This document shows positions 53,789 to 64,000 of a stretch of 64,000 nt of DNA, one piece after another. Positions within the stretch are counted from its first letter, which is position 1, and the number at the start of each line of letters is the position of its first letter. A model generated the notes under the pieces. That model ran no database searches and was not told where the DNA came from. It saw only the letters and a list, made by a program, of their open reading frames with translations. Source of the DNA: Crotalaria pallida (lineage: Eukaryota > Streptophyta > Magnoliopsida > Fabales > Fabaceae); assembly GCA_037953625.1 (NCBI GenBank), contig CM075649.1, positions 76,477,290-76,541,289 on the forward strand, given 5' to 3'. The position numbers were made by a program, and so were the translations under genes.

Positions 53789-55283
53789 TTGTAAAATCAA
53801 GTCTCCGATTAAGGTGGATTAATTTTGATGATGACAATGTAATTAAATTATGGACTTAATTTGAAGAATGCAAGCCCAACAATAAAGAAGATCAAGTGCT
53901 TAGTTTAATTATTCATTCTCATTTATTCTTAATGTATTTTACTTCCTTATGAGAGTGGGTAGTTTAGGTTTTTATTCTCACATAAGGTCAAATAATATTC
54001 ATGCATGAAAGGTTAAGATTAAAACCAATTAGACTTGAGAAGAGAATTGAAAACAATGTTAGAAAAACTTAATTTTTCCAACACTGATCAATTCACTCAA
54101 GTGATTCTCAATTCACTCGAGTGATTTATGAATTTTCAGTAATATAGCCGTTGGATAAAGTAAAAAGGCAACACTATCAGAGTTGACTAAAATACTCGAG
54201 TGTTTCCAAAAAGACTCGAGTATTTTAGGTCTGACAGCAAATTTTTTAAACGTTAGAAGAGGACAAAAAGTTGGAATAACTTGGTTTTTCCTTCCCTTTT
54301 GTCCCCTTACATATATTATGAATAGTGGACTTTATTGAGTTGAACAAGCTTACATTCTTTCATTGACTCTCTCTCTCTCAAGTGTTAAAAATCATTTTCT
54401 CTCTAAACTCAACCAAGCATTCATCTTTATTATTTGTCTTAGTGAGTTAAGAGAGTGTGCTTCATTTGTAAGAGAATTATTTGTTGTAAAATTCTCAAAC
54501 ACTCAAACACTTTAGCTTGTTTAGAAAATCTTGGTGAGGTATCCAAGTTCTCAAGCCTTGGGAGGTTCTCAAGCACAAAGACTAAGAGGATTCTTAGCTT
54601 GGTGGGCTCTTGGAGGTTCCAAGGAGCTTAAGAAGAAGGGACTCTTCATCACCAAATCAAGTTGGGGTAGAAATTTCAAGATTTTGGTACACTCTTGAAA
54701 AAGGGTTAGGATTGAGTGAGGAATCTCAATTTATCCTTGTAATTTCTAACAATTTGATTACTAGTAGAAACTCCTAAGTTTATTAAGGGGACTGGATTAG
54801 CACTCTATATTGAGTGTGAACCAGGATAAAATTGGTGTTGTCTCTTTCTTTTATAGCTTTCTTAGATTTCAAGAAAAACCAAACCCTAAGTTCTCTAGAA
54901 AGGGGCTTTTATATTTCTAGTAGCAATTGGTTGCAATTAACTTGTTTTCAACTTGTTTTAACTTAGTTTAATTGCCCTCTACTTTGATTTATATCTGCTC
55001 TGGATTAGTCTTTAAGAAATTGAATCAATTTGCTAAATTTCTCTGAAATTGCTCTTTGCTGTTCTGCATAAAACACTCGAGTGTTTTACAATTCACTCGA
55101 GTATTTCGTAGCATTTCACTCGAGTGTTCTTCATTTCACTCGAGTAAATTGCCCAGTTTCAGAAAAACAAGCATTTGATCAATTATTTTTTAATTGCACC
55201 GAAAATTAGTCACTGTTGCTTCCATATTACTATTCACCCCCCCCCCTCTAGTAATTGCTAAGCCCGCTTGTTGGTTTCCAACA
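53789..55283 (+). repeat. SIRE element 3' LTR
   Basis: 1,495 bp, matching the 5' LTR with about 15 differences, including one more CC in the C run near 55,240. The ATTTC duplication follows. Confidence 0.96.
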
Positions 55284-57757
55284 ATTTCCAACCATTTCAT
55301 TCATTTCCCATTTCATTCCTTAAACACATTTCTAAAGAGTTCCATCAAACTCTTAGAGAGAGAGATAGAGAGAGTGAGGCCGAGAGCTTGGAGAGGAGGA
55401 GAAGAAGGAGATCAAGTCCAAAAGCCTTAGGATTTCTTGAAGATCAAGTGAAGGTGGTTGAAGATCTTCTCTTTTTATTTGGTTTACTCGAAGATCATAG
55501 GGTGTTAGAAGTAGTTCTTATTTTTCCAAGACTTGTAAGGTTTAAATGTTGTTGCATGTTTAATTTTTTTGTAGATCTATGTTTGCATGTAAATTATTAG
55601 CCTTGATCTTGAGTTTCAAGAGCCACACAAATTTGTAGAACCTTAAACCATGGACTTTATCATTCGGCCATGTCTAGAAAATTAGGTTGTGATGATTTTT
55701 ATTTTGTTTTGAGTTCATGCATGTTGGTTTGATGTTTGTTAAAGATGATCTAGGTGGTTTGAATGCTTTGATTTTAACTTTGATTTTTCCAAGCTTTGAT
55801 CTTTGGTTTTCTTTTCAAAAAGGTTTTGACCTTTCGTTTTAATCTTGAAAAAGGCTTGATTCTTGCCTTGATTTTCAATAGCTTTGATCTTGAAGTCTTG
55901 CATGTGATTTTTGAACTCAAAAAGTCTTGTGTCTTGGTTTGCATGTCACGATTTTGATGAGAAAGTAAAGAAAAACAACTTTTGCAAAATGGTTTTTTAC
56001 TTTGATCTAAATCTATGTGTATTTAAAAGCTAAATATTTAAGTTCTTTCTCCTAATTTTGTTGATTAGATTCGGTCAAGCTTTGAAAACAAAGATCATGA
56101 TTTGTTTTCATAAAAAGGTTCTTGCATGTGATTCTCTTTTACTTCAAATGATTTTTAAAAGCACATGCAAGAAAATAAAAATGAAAATTGGTTTGAAGTG
56201 ACAAAAGAAGGTCACGGTTTTGGGAAGAAAAAGGGAGTGATATTTTTATAAAACCATGTGTTTGAAATTCATGTTTTTAATTTAGTATATATTTTAAGGT
56301 TTTTGCATGTAGAAAAAGTGCATCAAAGACTTTGTTTTTCCTATGATGATGATTCGGCCTATGCTAGATTTAATAGGCTAGATTCCTTTTTGCATGTGAT
56401 TGACTTATTGAAATGATTGTGTTTTGTGACTTTGTTTTAAGAAAAAATTTATTTAAATTGTGTTGTTTTGGTTTTGTTCAATTCGGTTTTAATAAAAGAA
56501 AATAAATAAATGTATTTGATTATTTCCAAAAGTATTTTCATGCTTTTGATTTTTAGTTCCTTGCTGTCCAAGATTTTATTTCAAGGTTTTTAAATTTAAA
56601 AAGTGTTTTTGATTTATGAAAATGGTGGATTTCAAGTGCTATTTGATATATAAAAAAGTTGGAATGAAAATTATTGATTTTTCAATGTTTTACAAAGTGA
56701 AAAGGTGGCTGGACTTTTTCGATACAGCCACATACATTAATTCTTTATTTATTCTAATGTGAGTTTTCAAATGATTTTTAATGGATTTCAAGTATTAGAA
56801 AGGATTGTGCTTTGTTTTAGAAAAACGACCGTATTTACAAAGAGGACAAAGAAAGTAAAGGATTTTCTATTAAAGAGACCAAGTTGTGATTTTTAATTGA
56901 AATGGTTTTTAATAAAAGTGTATTTATTTACCTTGAGGTATTCAGTAGACGGTGGGAACAACTCTCAAAGAAAAGCTAGAGATTCCCGAGGTCAAAGTGT
57001 TTCTCTTGCTGGATTAAGAGGTAAGTAAGTGAGTGAGAGTGCGGTGAGCCCGTAACGTAGTTGCTCGTGTGGTGATGTGGAAAGGCTTATGTGACCTATT
57101 ACGTGTTATATGTTTTATGTTTTATTAAGTTGATGCATGCTTGTTATTATTTTGTATTAGTTCTCTTACTATTTCATTGTGAAAATATTATATTCTGTGG
57201 GATGAATCTGAATGTCATTATAAATGATAATAAGAGCATAAAAGAGAAAGTCTAATGTAAAGATAAGCAGAAGAGCGATGCGTGATGTGATTCAAGGAAA
57301 TGTGGTGGAGCAACAATGGACTGGACGAGGAGACTACACTCGTGGAGCTGAGATCGTGCTGATGGATTCCAAGGCAGAGAATGATCGTTAAAGAGAGCTA
57401 TGTGAATTCCTATGGAATGATGTGATTGTGCCAAGTAGCTTGAGAAAGTGAAAGAATGATATGTGAAAGTGGGGAAAAGAGATAACCCTTAGTGGTCGGG
57501 TCTTGTCGAAGAGATGGACTAAGGGCAAGCCGGCCGTAGGTTAATTAAAAGACATTAAAAGACTTAAAAGACATTAAAAGACTAACATACGCGGTGAGGT
57601 ATGAGAGTGCAAAGTAGTGGAGAGGAAGATACTATGGGTATCTGCGGATACTCAGGTGGGGATTGCATGAGGGGAGGGCAAGGACGGTGAACGTCAAGAA
57701 GCCTAGAGTATATTTCTAGGTGGAACGAATCCCACAAGTGGTATACTAACGTCGTAG

Positions 57758-57978
57758 GGACTGGGTCCAATGTCGTGGTAAGTTCCGCATAGCTAACAAG
57801 AAATGATACTGTCACCCCCTTGATTGCAAGTCTACAACAGTGAGAGGGACTGGAACGGGGCATTGTGATTTGCCACTGCTTGTACAGTGAGCGTTGATTA
57901 ATGATAATTATGTGAATTGTATTGATTGAGGCTGTAGTCCTCCTGGTCCGGGACCAATTATGTGTTGAGACAGCTGTC
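57758..57978. repeat. Hairpin-rich segment of the Tekay-G LTR
   Basis: Inverted repeats at 57,758-57,768 (GGAC/GTCC), 57,873-57,888 (CACTG/CAGTG), 57,928-57,942 (GAGG/CCTC), 57,944-57,956 (TGGTCC/GGACCA) and 57,969-57,978 (GACAGCTGTC). The loops differ, unlike in LTR C and LTR E. Confidence 0.6.
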
Positions 57979-58518
57979 GTGCCCGCGTGGTAAAGGTCCT
58001 GTACTCCTGTTGGCTTCCGACTAGGTTTGGATGGAGACCGAGGAGATGTAGACGTGTGCGTTTTTCCTCGGTGATGGTTTTCCCCCTACCTCATTGAGTG
58101 AGCTGAGTTATGATAAGACTTAATATTCAAAGAATAAAGATATAATTGAATGTTGGAAAAGATCGAGAAAGTAAGGTGCTGTTCAGGAATGCGAATCATG
58201 ATTTCGATTGATGAGTTATGCTTTACTTTTATGTGCCTTATATGCCATTTATATACTTTGCATATTTTGTTTATTATGCTTTGTTCGTATGATGTTACTT
58301 GCTTTGCTATCCTGTTCTGTCTATTTATTATATTCTGTTTATCCTCTACACCCTGGGTACCTTGTCTCGTTCTGTATACTTGTCAATTGTCATTGTCGTC
58401 TGTATTTCTTTCTATCAAGTCTACCCTGAGACCTTACGGTCAACTCGTTAGTGTATGGCACACTGACTCTCTCCTACCTGTTTGTCGTATTGCCATTTGC
58501 CGGTATTGCAACGGGTAG

Positions 58519-58860
58519 ATGGTGTATCATGTAGCAATCCACATGTGACCTCTTCAGGGAGGAGCATGGGAGGTTGTTCCTGAAGGCTGGATTTGGAGAG
58601 GTGAAACTCGGTTGGAGATTGATGATCCAAGGCACATTCTGCGAGGGACGAGTTTGGACGTTCACGTGGGACAAGTCACTCTCCGTGACTATCAAGACGG
58701 TGGACCGAGGGAGCATCACGAGTATGATGGTGATCCCGCACCATTGGCGGCTATGATTCCTCAACCGATGGAGGAAGAAGACGCTAGTGACTCTAGTCAT
58801 GAGGCGGAGGCGGATTCGAGTGAAGACATGGAGACGGACGCTAGTTCAGCTGAGGAGTGA
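58519..58860 (+). pseudogene. Broken copy of the LTR-embedded ORF in Tekay-G
   Basis: ATG at 58,519 follows GGGTAG after a pyrimidine-rich stretch. The first codons, MVYHVAIHM then TGA then PLQGGAWEVV, align with MARYQACIELRPLPSGVWYY of the ORF in LTR C; the TGA at 58,546-58,548 stands where LTR C has an Arg codon region. After the stop the frame is open for 103 codons to TGA 58,858, with an acidic tail (EEEDASDSSHEAEADSSEDM). The two proteins share start, the G-x-W region and the acidic end but little between. Function unknown. Confidence 0.55.
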
Positions 58861-59240
58861 TGTCCTGTGTTCTGTGTCTAGATGGTGTAGTGTGTCTAGG
58901 ATCTAAGTTCCAATCGAGGATTACTTTGTGACGTACCATGGATGTAATTAAGCTACTTTTAAATTATGGTTTGTAATCTTTTGTAATCATGGACTATTTT
59001 TGGAAAACTTTTTGGAGTGCGACTCCAGTACTCATGGCTTATGTTTTAATCGTAATGGAAATGATGTTATGTTTCATGATGGTGTTTGTATGGGAAGGTT
59101 CGAAAGTGACAACTCGATTTTCAAAGGGTAACGTTAATCACTAATGAACTTATGTTTAAAAAAAAAAGGCCTCATTTTTGCAACAAATTAATAATAAATC
59201 AGTTAAGGTTTTGGAAGTGAAAATCGGGCTGTTACAGAAG

Positions 59241-59252
59241 TGGTATCAGAGC
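59241..59252 (+). other. Tekay-G primer-binding site
   Basis: TGGTATCAGAGC, for initiator methionine tRNA, 4 bp after the LTR. Confidence 0.92.
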
Positions 59253-59378
59253 AATGGTAATCCTCAGTGGCCTGAAGCATATAAGGCTATCCGTGCTTAC
59301 TCTGTGTAGCTCTGTGTGTCTAGAGTCTAGGTTCTGTCTTATCGTGCGTTGAATCCCCTTTCTGCTTTATTTTTAAAG

Positions 59379-60570
59379 ATGAGTCGTACGCGTGGGAGAC
59401 CTTCCGGTTCAAGCTCGAGAAACCCTGGTGAGGATGCTGATCACCCGGATGCTGTAGATTTTATGACTCGGACGGCGGCGGTAATGACAGGAGTTAACGA
59501 TAATCTTCAAGCGTTGCATCGTCAAGATCAGCAGAATTTCAACACTCAGCAGCAAGCTCAAAATCTGGAGGCCCAAGGCTACAAGGGATTGGATGAATTC
59601 TGTCGTCGCAACCCGAAGGAATTTGCGGGAGGCTTTGCTCCGGACGCGGCTGTGGAATGGATAGAGGATTTAGAGCGTATTTTCGGGGTTATGGTGCAGT
59701 GTAACGACGAGCAGAAGTTGGCTTATGCAGGATTTATGTTGACAAGAGAGGCTGCAGCATGGTGGCGAGTTACTAAGCAAGTGATGGTGAACCTGGGAGA
59801 AGCGTTGACGTGGGAAGCTTTTAAGCAGAGATTTCTTGAGAAGTATTTTCCGTTGTATCTGAGGACTGAGAAGGAACTGGAATTTTTGAGGCTGACTCAA
59901 GGGAATTTATCGGTTGATGAGTATGCCTCGAAATTCGAAGAGCTAGTTAAGTATGTACCCCAATATGCTAGAGGGGAGAATGAGCGATCGAAGTGTGCTA
60001 AGTTTAGGGATGGTCTTAAGCCTGAGATTAAGTTAGCTTTTTCTCATTTAGAAATAGATGATTTTGCTAGTTTGGTGAATCGTTGTCGTATGTATGAAGG
60101 AGGTTTGAAAGCAAGAGGAGCGGCTGATAGGATAGTGAACCCTTCTTCATCTCATGGACCGGCTCGTAATTTTCCTTTTCATAGAGATTCTGGTGGAAGG
60201 TATAGGACTCCACACCCGTATTCTGGTCCGAGCGGAAGGAGAGATCTACGCTTTGGAGGAAGCGGACAAGGTGGAAGCTTCGGAGGCAACGGTAATCGCG
60301 GTGGAAATCGTGGGGGCAGCAGCTACGGAGGGAATCATATGGATCGTAGCGGTGGTAGTCGCAACAGTTTCGGTGGAATGAGATCAGGGAACGTACCTCC
60401 TCGTTGCAACAAGTGTGGTCGCAATCATTTTGGTCCGATGTGTCCACCAAGGAGTCCGAACTGCTACAACTGTGACAAGCCTGGTCACATGGCGAGAGAC
60501 TGCAGGGAGCCTAAGCGAACGACTAATTCGTGGAATGCAAATCGTCCTACTATGCAAGGGAGAGTGTTCA
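59379..60570 (+). CDS. gag: Tekay-G gag (part of gag-pol frame)
   Basis: ATG at 59,379 begins MSRTRGRPSGSSSRNPGED; the open frame extends upstream only from a TTG. The gag domain contains EWIEDLERIFGVM, AAAWWRVTKQVM, FKQRFLEKYFPLYLR and VDEYASKFEELVKYVPQY. A Gly/Arg/Ser-rich stretch (60,220-60,370) leads to two knuckles, CNKCGRNHFGPMC and CYNCDKPGHMARDC, at 60,405-60,510. There is no stop between gag and protease, as usual for Tekay elements. The protein forms the particle and binds RNA. Confidence 0.93.
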
Positions 60571-61060
60571 CGATGAGCGGAGCTGAGGCTGCGAATGCTG
60601 CCAATCTTATCCAAGGTGAATGTTTCATTTATAAGAATTCCTTGTTAGTATTGTATGATTCGGGTGCTACTCATTCCTTTATTTCTCATGATGTGGTGAA
60701 TAGATTAAATTTGAGAGTAGATGCTTTACCCTATAACTTGATTGTTTCTACCCCTACTGATAAGCCTGTGATAGTGTCTACTTATTGTCCTAATTGTCCC
60801 TTAGAGATAGAAGGAAACACCTATTTTGTTTATTTAATTCAACTACCCCTTTCTCAAATAGACATTATATTAGGAATGGACTGGCTTAATAGGAATCATG
60901 TTCTTCTGAACTGTTCCGAAAAGTCGTTAGTCTTTAGTGAAACCCAATCTTCTTTGCCTAAACCCAATGACCTTGAGCATTTATTTGCCAAGCAAATTCG
61001 AACTTCATTGAAGGATGGCGCGGTAGCTTACATGTTTCTGGCTTCGTTGGACATCAAAAA
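60571..61060 (+). CDS. Tekay-G protease (part of gag-pol frame)
   Basis: Active site LYDSGATHSFISHDVV near 60,650 with catalytic Asp present, and IDIILGMDWLNRNHV near 60,870, the usual end of the fold. In frame with gag and with the start of RT. It is intact in sequence, unlike the copy in Tekay-C. Confidence 0.92.
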
Positions 61061-62430
61061 GGACAAGGAACTGCACGAATTACCCGTAGTTCGGGAATTT
61101 CTCGAAGTTTTTCCAGAAGAGATACCTGGTTTACCGCCAATTCGAGAAGTGGAATTCTCAATTGACGTGATTCCTGGAACTGGACCGATTTCTAAAGCAC
61201 CTTATAGGATGGCTCCGACGGAGTTAGCTGAATTGAAGAAGCAATTGGAAGAGATGTTGGAGAAGAAGATGATAAGGCCTAGTGTTTCACCCTGGGGAGC
61301 ACCGGTTTTACTCGCAAGAAGAAGGATGGTAGTATGCGTTTGTGTACGGACTATCGTCAACTGAACAAGGTGACGATTAAGAACAAGTACCCTCTGCCCA
61401 GAATTGATGACTTGTTGGATCAATTGAAGGGAGCGACTGTATTTTCCAAGATCGACCTTAGATCGGGGTATCATCAGATAAGAGTAAAGGAGGAAGATAT
61501 CCCCAAGACTGCTTTCAGAACTCGTTATGGTCATTACGAGTATCTGGTTATGCCTTTCGGTGTAACAAATGCTCCTGCGATATTCATGGACTACATGAAT
61601 AGAATTTTTCATCCTTACTTGGATTCATTTGTTATCGTATTTATCGACGATATTTTGATTTATTCCAAGACTAAGGAGGAACACGCTGAGCATTTAAGGA
61701 CAGTCTTGACAATGCTGAAGGACAAGCAGCTCTATGCTAAGTTGTCGAAGTGCGATTTCTGGTTGGACTCAGTGCATTTCTTGGGGCATGTAATCTCGAA
61801 GGACGGAATTGCAGTGGATCCTGCAAAAGTGGAAGCTGTGATGGGATGGAAGACACCGACATCTGTGACGGAGATACGTAGTTTCTTAGGACTAGCGGGG
61901 TATTATCGTCGGTTTATCGAAGGATTTTCTCGTTTGTCTTTGCCTTTGACGAAGCTGACGAGGAAAGGTCAACAATTCGAATGGTCGACGATGTGCGAGG
62001 AGAATTTTCAAGAATTGAAGACGAGACTGACAACTGCACCAGTGTTGGTCTTACCGGATACGACGAAGTCTTTCTGTGTGTACTGTGACGCTTCGAAGCA
62101 AGGATTAGGATGCGTATTGATGCAAGAGCAGAAAGTAGTGGCCTACGCCTCACGGCAACTGAAGATTCATGAGCTCAATTACCCAACTCATGACTTGGAG
62201 CTAGCGGCAGTAGTGTTTGCTTTGAAGATTTGGAGGCACTATTTGTACGGTGTAAGGGTTGAAGTCTTCAGCGATCACAAGAGTTTGAAGTATCTGTTCG
62301 AGCAGAAGGAGCTGAATATGCGTCAGAGACGGTGGATGGAATTCCTAAAGGATTATGATATCGAGTTACAATATCATCCTGGAAAGGCGAACGTAGTTGC
62401 TGATGCTTTAAGTAGGAAGTCATTGCATGT
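61061..62430 (+). pseudogene. Tekay-G reverse transcriptase and RNase H, one frameshift
   Basis: RT starts with FLEVFPEEIPGLPP and YRMAPTELAELKKQ. Near 61,310, between SPWGAPVL and the block DGSMRLCTDYRQLN, one base is missing, so the first frame ends at 61,364. In the second frame follow FSKIDLRSGYHQIRV, MPFGVTNAPAIFMDYMN, active site FIDDILIYSK near 61,640 and FLGLAGYYRRFIEGFS. RNase H has FCVYCDASKQGLGCVL and NVVADALSRKS, ending near 62,420. All catalytic motifs are present; only the frameshift breaks it. Confidence 0.94.
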
Positions 62431-64000
62431 CTCTGCGTTGATGATCAAGGAGTTGGAGTTGATTGAAGAATTTCGGGATCTGAATTTAGGAGTGGAGCTA
62501 AGACCGAAGAGTATGATATTGGGACAGCTGACTGTTTCAAGTGGATTTATGGAAAGGATAAAGGAACTTCAGCTGAAAGACGAGGAGCTTCAAGCTAAGA
62601 AGGAGCTTTCGGAAAAAGGGAAAGAAGTAGAATTCAAGATTGGTGGTGATGGAATTCTGAGGTATAAGGATCGTGTCTGTGTACCGGATGATCTGGAGAT
62701 AAAGGGAATGATATTGGAAGAAGCTCACAAGAGTAAATTGAGTTTACACCCTAGTTCTCAAAAGATGTATCAAGATCTCAAGAAGGTATTTTGGTGGCCT
62801 GGAATGAAGAGAGAAGTGGCGGAGTATGTATCACGGTGTCTGACGTGTCAAAAAGCGAAGGTGGAACATAAGAAGCCTGGTGGTGAGTTACGACCGTTGG
62901 AAGTGCCAGTGTGGAAATGGGACTGCGTAACCATGGATTTCGTCTCTGGTTTTCCAAAGACTCGGAAAGGTTATGATGCTATCTGGGTAACCGTGGACAG
63001 ATTGACGAAGACGGCACGGTTTATTCCTGTCAACATGAAGTATTCAATGGATAGACTGGCTGAGCTATATTTGAAGGAAGTGGTGAGACTACATGGAGTA
63101 CCCTCAAGTATAGTATCAGACAGAGATCCACGTTTTACTTCGAAATTTTGGGTCAGTTTACAAGCAGCAGTCGGAACCAAGTTGGATTTAAGTTCCGCAT
63201 ATCATCCTCAGACGGATGGATAGTCAGAACGAACTATCCAAACGTTAGAAGACTTGTTAAGAGCCTGTGTGATTGAAAGTACCGGTGATTGGGATTCTTT
63301 TCTGCATTTGATTGAGTTTACCTACAATAACAGTTTTCATTCAAGTATCGGAATGGCGCCGTATGAAGCCCTACATGGTAGAAAGTGCAGAACGCCGTTG
63401 TGTTGGTTCGAGACTGGTGAGCATTTGATAATAGGACCGGATGTAGTGCAGCAAATGAATGAAAAGGTGAGGTTAATTCAGGAAAGGATGAGGACCGCTC
63501 AAAGTCGACAGAAGAGTTATCAGGACAAGAGGAGAAGTCCGCTAGAATTCAATGAAGGAGATTTTGTATTCATGAAAGTAGTGCCAACTACTGGAATTGG
63601 TAGAATGCTCAAAACCCGAAAACTTACACCTCGTTTTATTGGACCTTACCCAATTCTTAAGCGAATAGGACCTCTAGCCTATCAAATTGCCTTACCTCCT
63701 TTTCTTTCGAATTTGCATAATGTCTTTCATGTATCCCAATTGAGAAAATATGTCCATGATCCTTCACACATCATTGAACCCGATTCAGTACAACTAAAGG
63801 AAAATCTTACATTTGAGGCTGTACCTCTAAGGATAGATGGTAGTAGTGTCAAGAGGTTAAGAGGAAAAGATATTCCCTTAGTTAAGGTAGTATGGAGTCG
63901 GAATAATGGAGAAGATGCGACATGGGAGCTTGAGAGCAAGATGAGAAATTCTTTCCCACACCTGTTTGCTTCAGGTACTGCATTTCTTGGGGACGAGAAA
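62431..64000 (+). pseudogene. Tekay-G integrase with chromodomain, one stop
   Basis: Zinc domain LSLHPSSQKMY with CLTCQKAK (62,740-62,860), then TMDFVSGFP, VSDRDPRFTSKFW and SERTIQTLEDLL for D, D and E. TAG at 63,221-63,223 interrupts the highly conserved YHPQTDGQSERT block; a CAG-to-TAG change explains it. After the stop the frame is open: GKRKLTPRFIGP-like KTRKLTPRFIGPYPIL, FHVSQLRKYV, and a chromodomain (IPLVKVVWSRNNGEDATWEL) at about 63,870-63,930. The chromodomain is thought to guide insertion into heterochromatin. The frame is still open at the window end. Confidence 0.94.

Larger units (their letters stand above)
44675..55283 (+). mobile_element. SIRE/Maximus-type Ty1/copia retrotransposon, young
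   Basis: Nearly identical LTRs (44,675-46,164 and 53,789-55,283), TSD ATTTC at 44,670-44,674 and 55,284-55,288, initiator-Met primer site, gag, protease, integrase, RT, RNase H, a third ORF and a polypurine tract. I count about 15 LTR differences by eye, near 1%. The copia domain order (integrase before RT), the long gag with two knuckles, and a third ORF after pol identify the SIRE lineage. Four single-base shifts break gag-pol in spite of the young LTRs. Confidence 0.96.
55284..59236 (+). repeat. Tekay-G 5' LTR, remaining 3.95 kb
   Basis: Continues from 44,674 across the SIRE insertion. Starts with a GA-rich leader like that of LTR A and LTR B, passes a long AT-rich stretch (55,600-56,950), a hairpin-rich part (57,750-58,080), a pyrimidine-rich part ending in GGGTAG, a broken small ORF (58,519-58,860), and ends CTGTTACA at 59,236. 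Short repeats of ATTAAAAGAC lie at 57,545-57,582. Confidence 0.88.
44076..64000 (+). mobile_element. Tekay-G: Tekay-type chromovirus, 3' end outside window
   Basis: A 5' LTR of about 4.55 kb (44,076-44,674 plus 55,284-59,236) split by the SIRE element, then primer site, gag, protease, RT, RNase H, integrase and chromodomain. It is inserted in the Athila-like 3' LTR. The LTR begins TGTAACACC and ends CTGTTACA. The coding region has one frameshift near 61,310 and one nonsense codon at 63,221. The 3' LTR is not visible. Confidence 0.94.

Noticed and set aside
55194..55600. Overlapping frames at the SIRE/Tekay-G junction
   Set aside because: They run across the insertion boundary and encode Ser/Phe/Arg-rich low-complexity sequence from the GA-rich leader.
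58150..58518. 122-codon hydrophobic frame in LTR G
   Set aside because: It reads the pyrimidine-rich stretch that precedes the small ORF; T-rich DNA gives such Cys/Leu/Phe frames by chance.

Overview
The window is intergenic heterochromatin of a flowering plant, probably a eudicot; I cannot name the species. It is AT-rich and consists almost entirely of long terminal repeat (LTR) retrotransposons nested inside one another, plus one LINE fragment. I found no host gene, rRNA, tRNA gene or CRISPR array. Labels such as Tat-1 or Tekay-C are local names used only here.

Left block, 1-32,500. Tat-1 (1-8,929, + strand; Ty3/gypsy, Tat lineage; its 5' end is outside the window) lies in a long Tekay-type LTR, LTR B (8,930-12,630, - strand). 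LTR B lies in a second such LTR, LTR A (12,631-14,552 and 26,860-27,838, - strand). LTR A is also interrupted by Tat-2 (14,553-26,859, - strand), a complete element with 637-bp LTRs and a GTGTG target-site duplication (TSD) inside a GT microsatellite. The integrase gene of Tat-2 is split by a SIRE-type solo LTR (19,100-20,672, TSD AATGT). LTR A itself sits inside the reverse transcriptase gene of Tekay-C (27,839-32,500, - strand).

Right block, 32,501-64,000. Remains of an older + strand element (LTR D, 32,501-32,897, with primer-binding site and leader) are followed by LTR E (34,237-35,213). LTR E is cut by an Athila-like element without pol (35,214-44,075, + strand). Its 5' LTR holds a 5'-truncated L1-type LINE (35,311-37,564, - strand). 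Its 3' LTR is cut by Tekay-G (44,076 to beyond 64,000, + strand). The roughly 4.5-kb 5' LTR of Tekay-G is in turn split by a young, complete SIRE/Maximus-type Ty1/copia element (44,675-55,283, TSD ATTTC).

Most polyprotein genes are broken by frameshifts and stops, several of which fit C-to-T decay of methylated DNA. The clearest coding sequences left open are the third ORF of the SIRE element, an unrecognised Athila ORF, and a small ORF inside the LTR of Tekay-C.

Most unusual observations: (1) arrays of hairpins in Tekay-type LTRs with a constant loop and different but self-complementary stems (31.2-31.4 kb and 34.8-35.2 kb); (2) a related small ORF inside the LTRs of two Tekay elements, just after a possible splice acceptor; (3) clusters of the palindrome ACTCGAGT shared by LTRs of gypsy and copia elements; (4) an antisense spliced-looking gene conserved in both Tat elements; (5) the same plant-transposon-protein domain carried by the Athila-like and the SIRE element.
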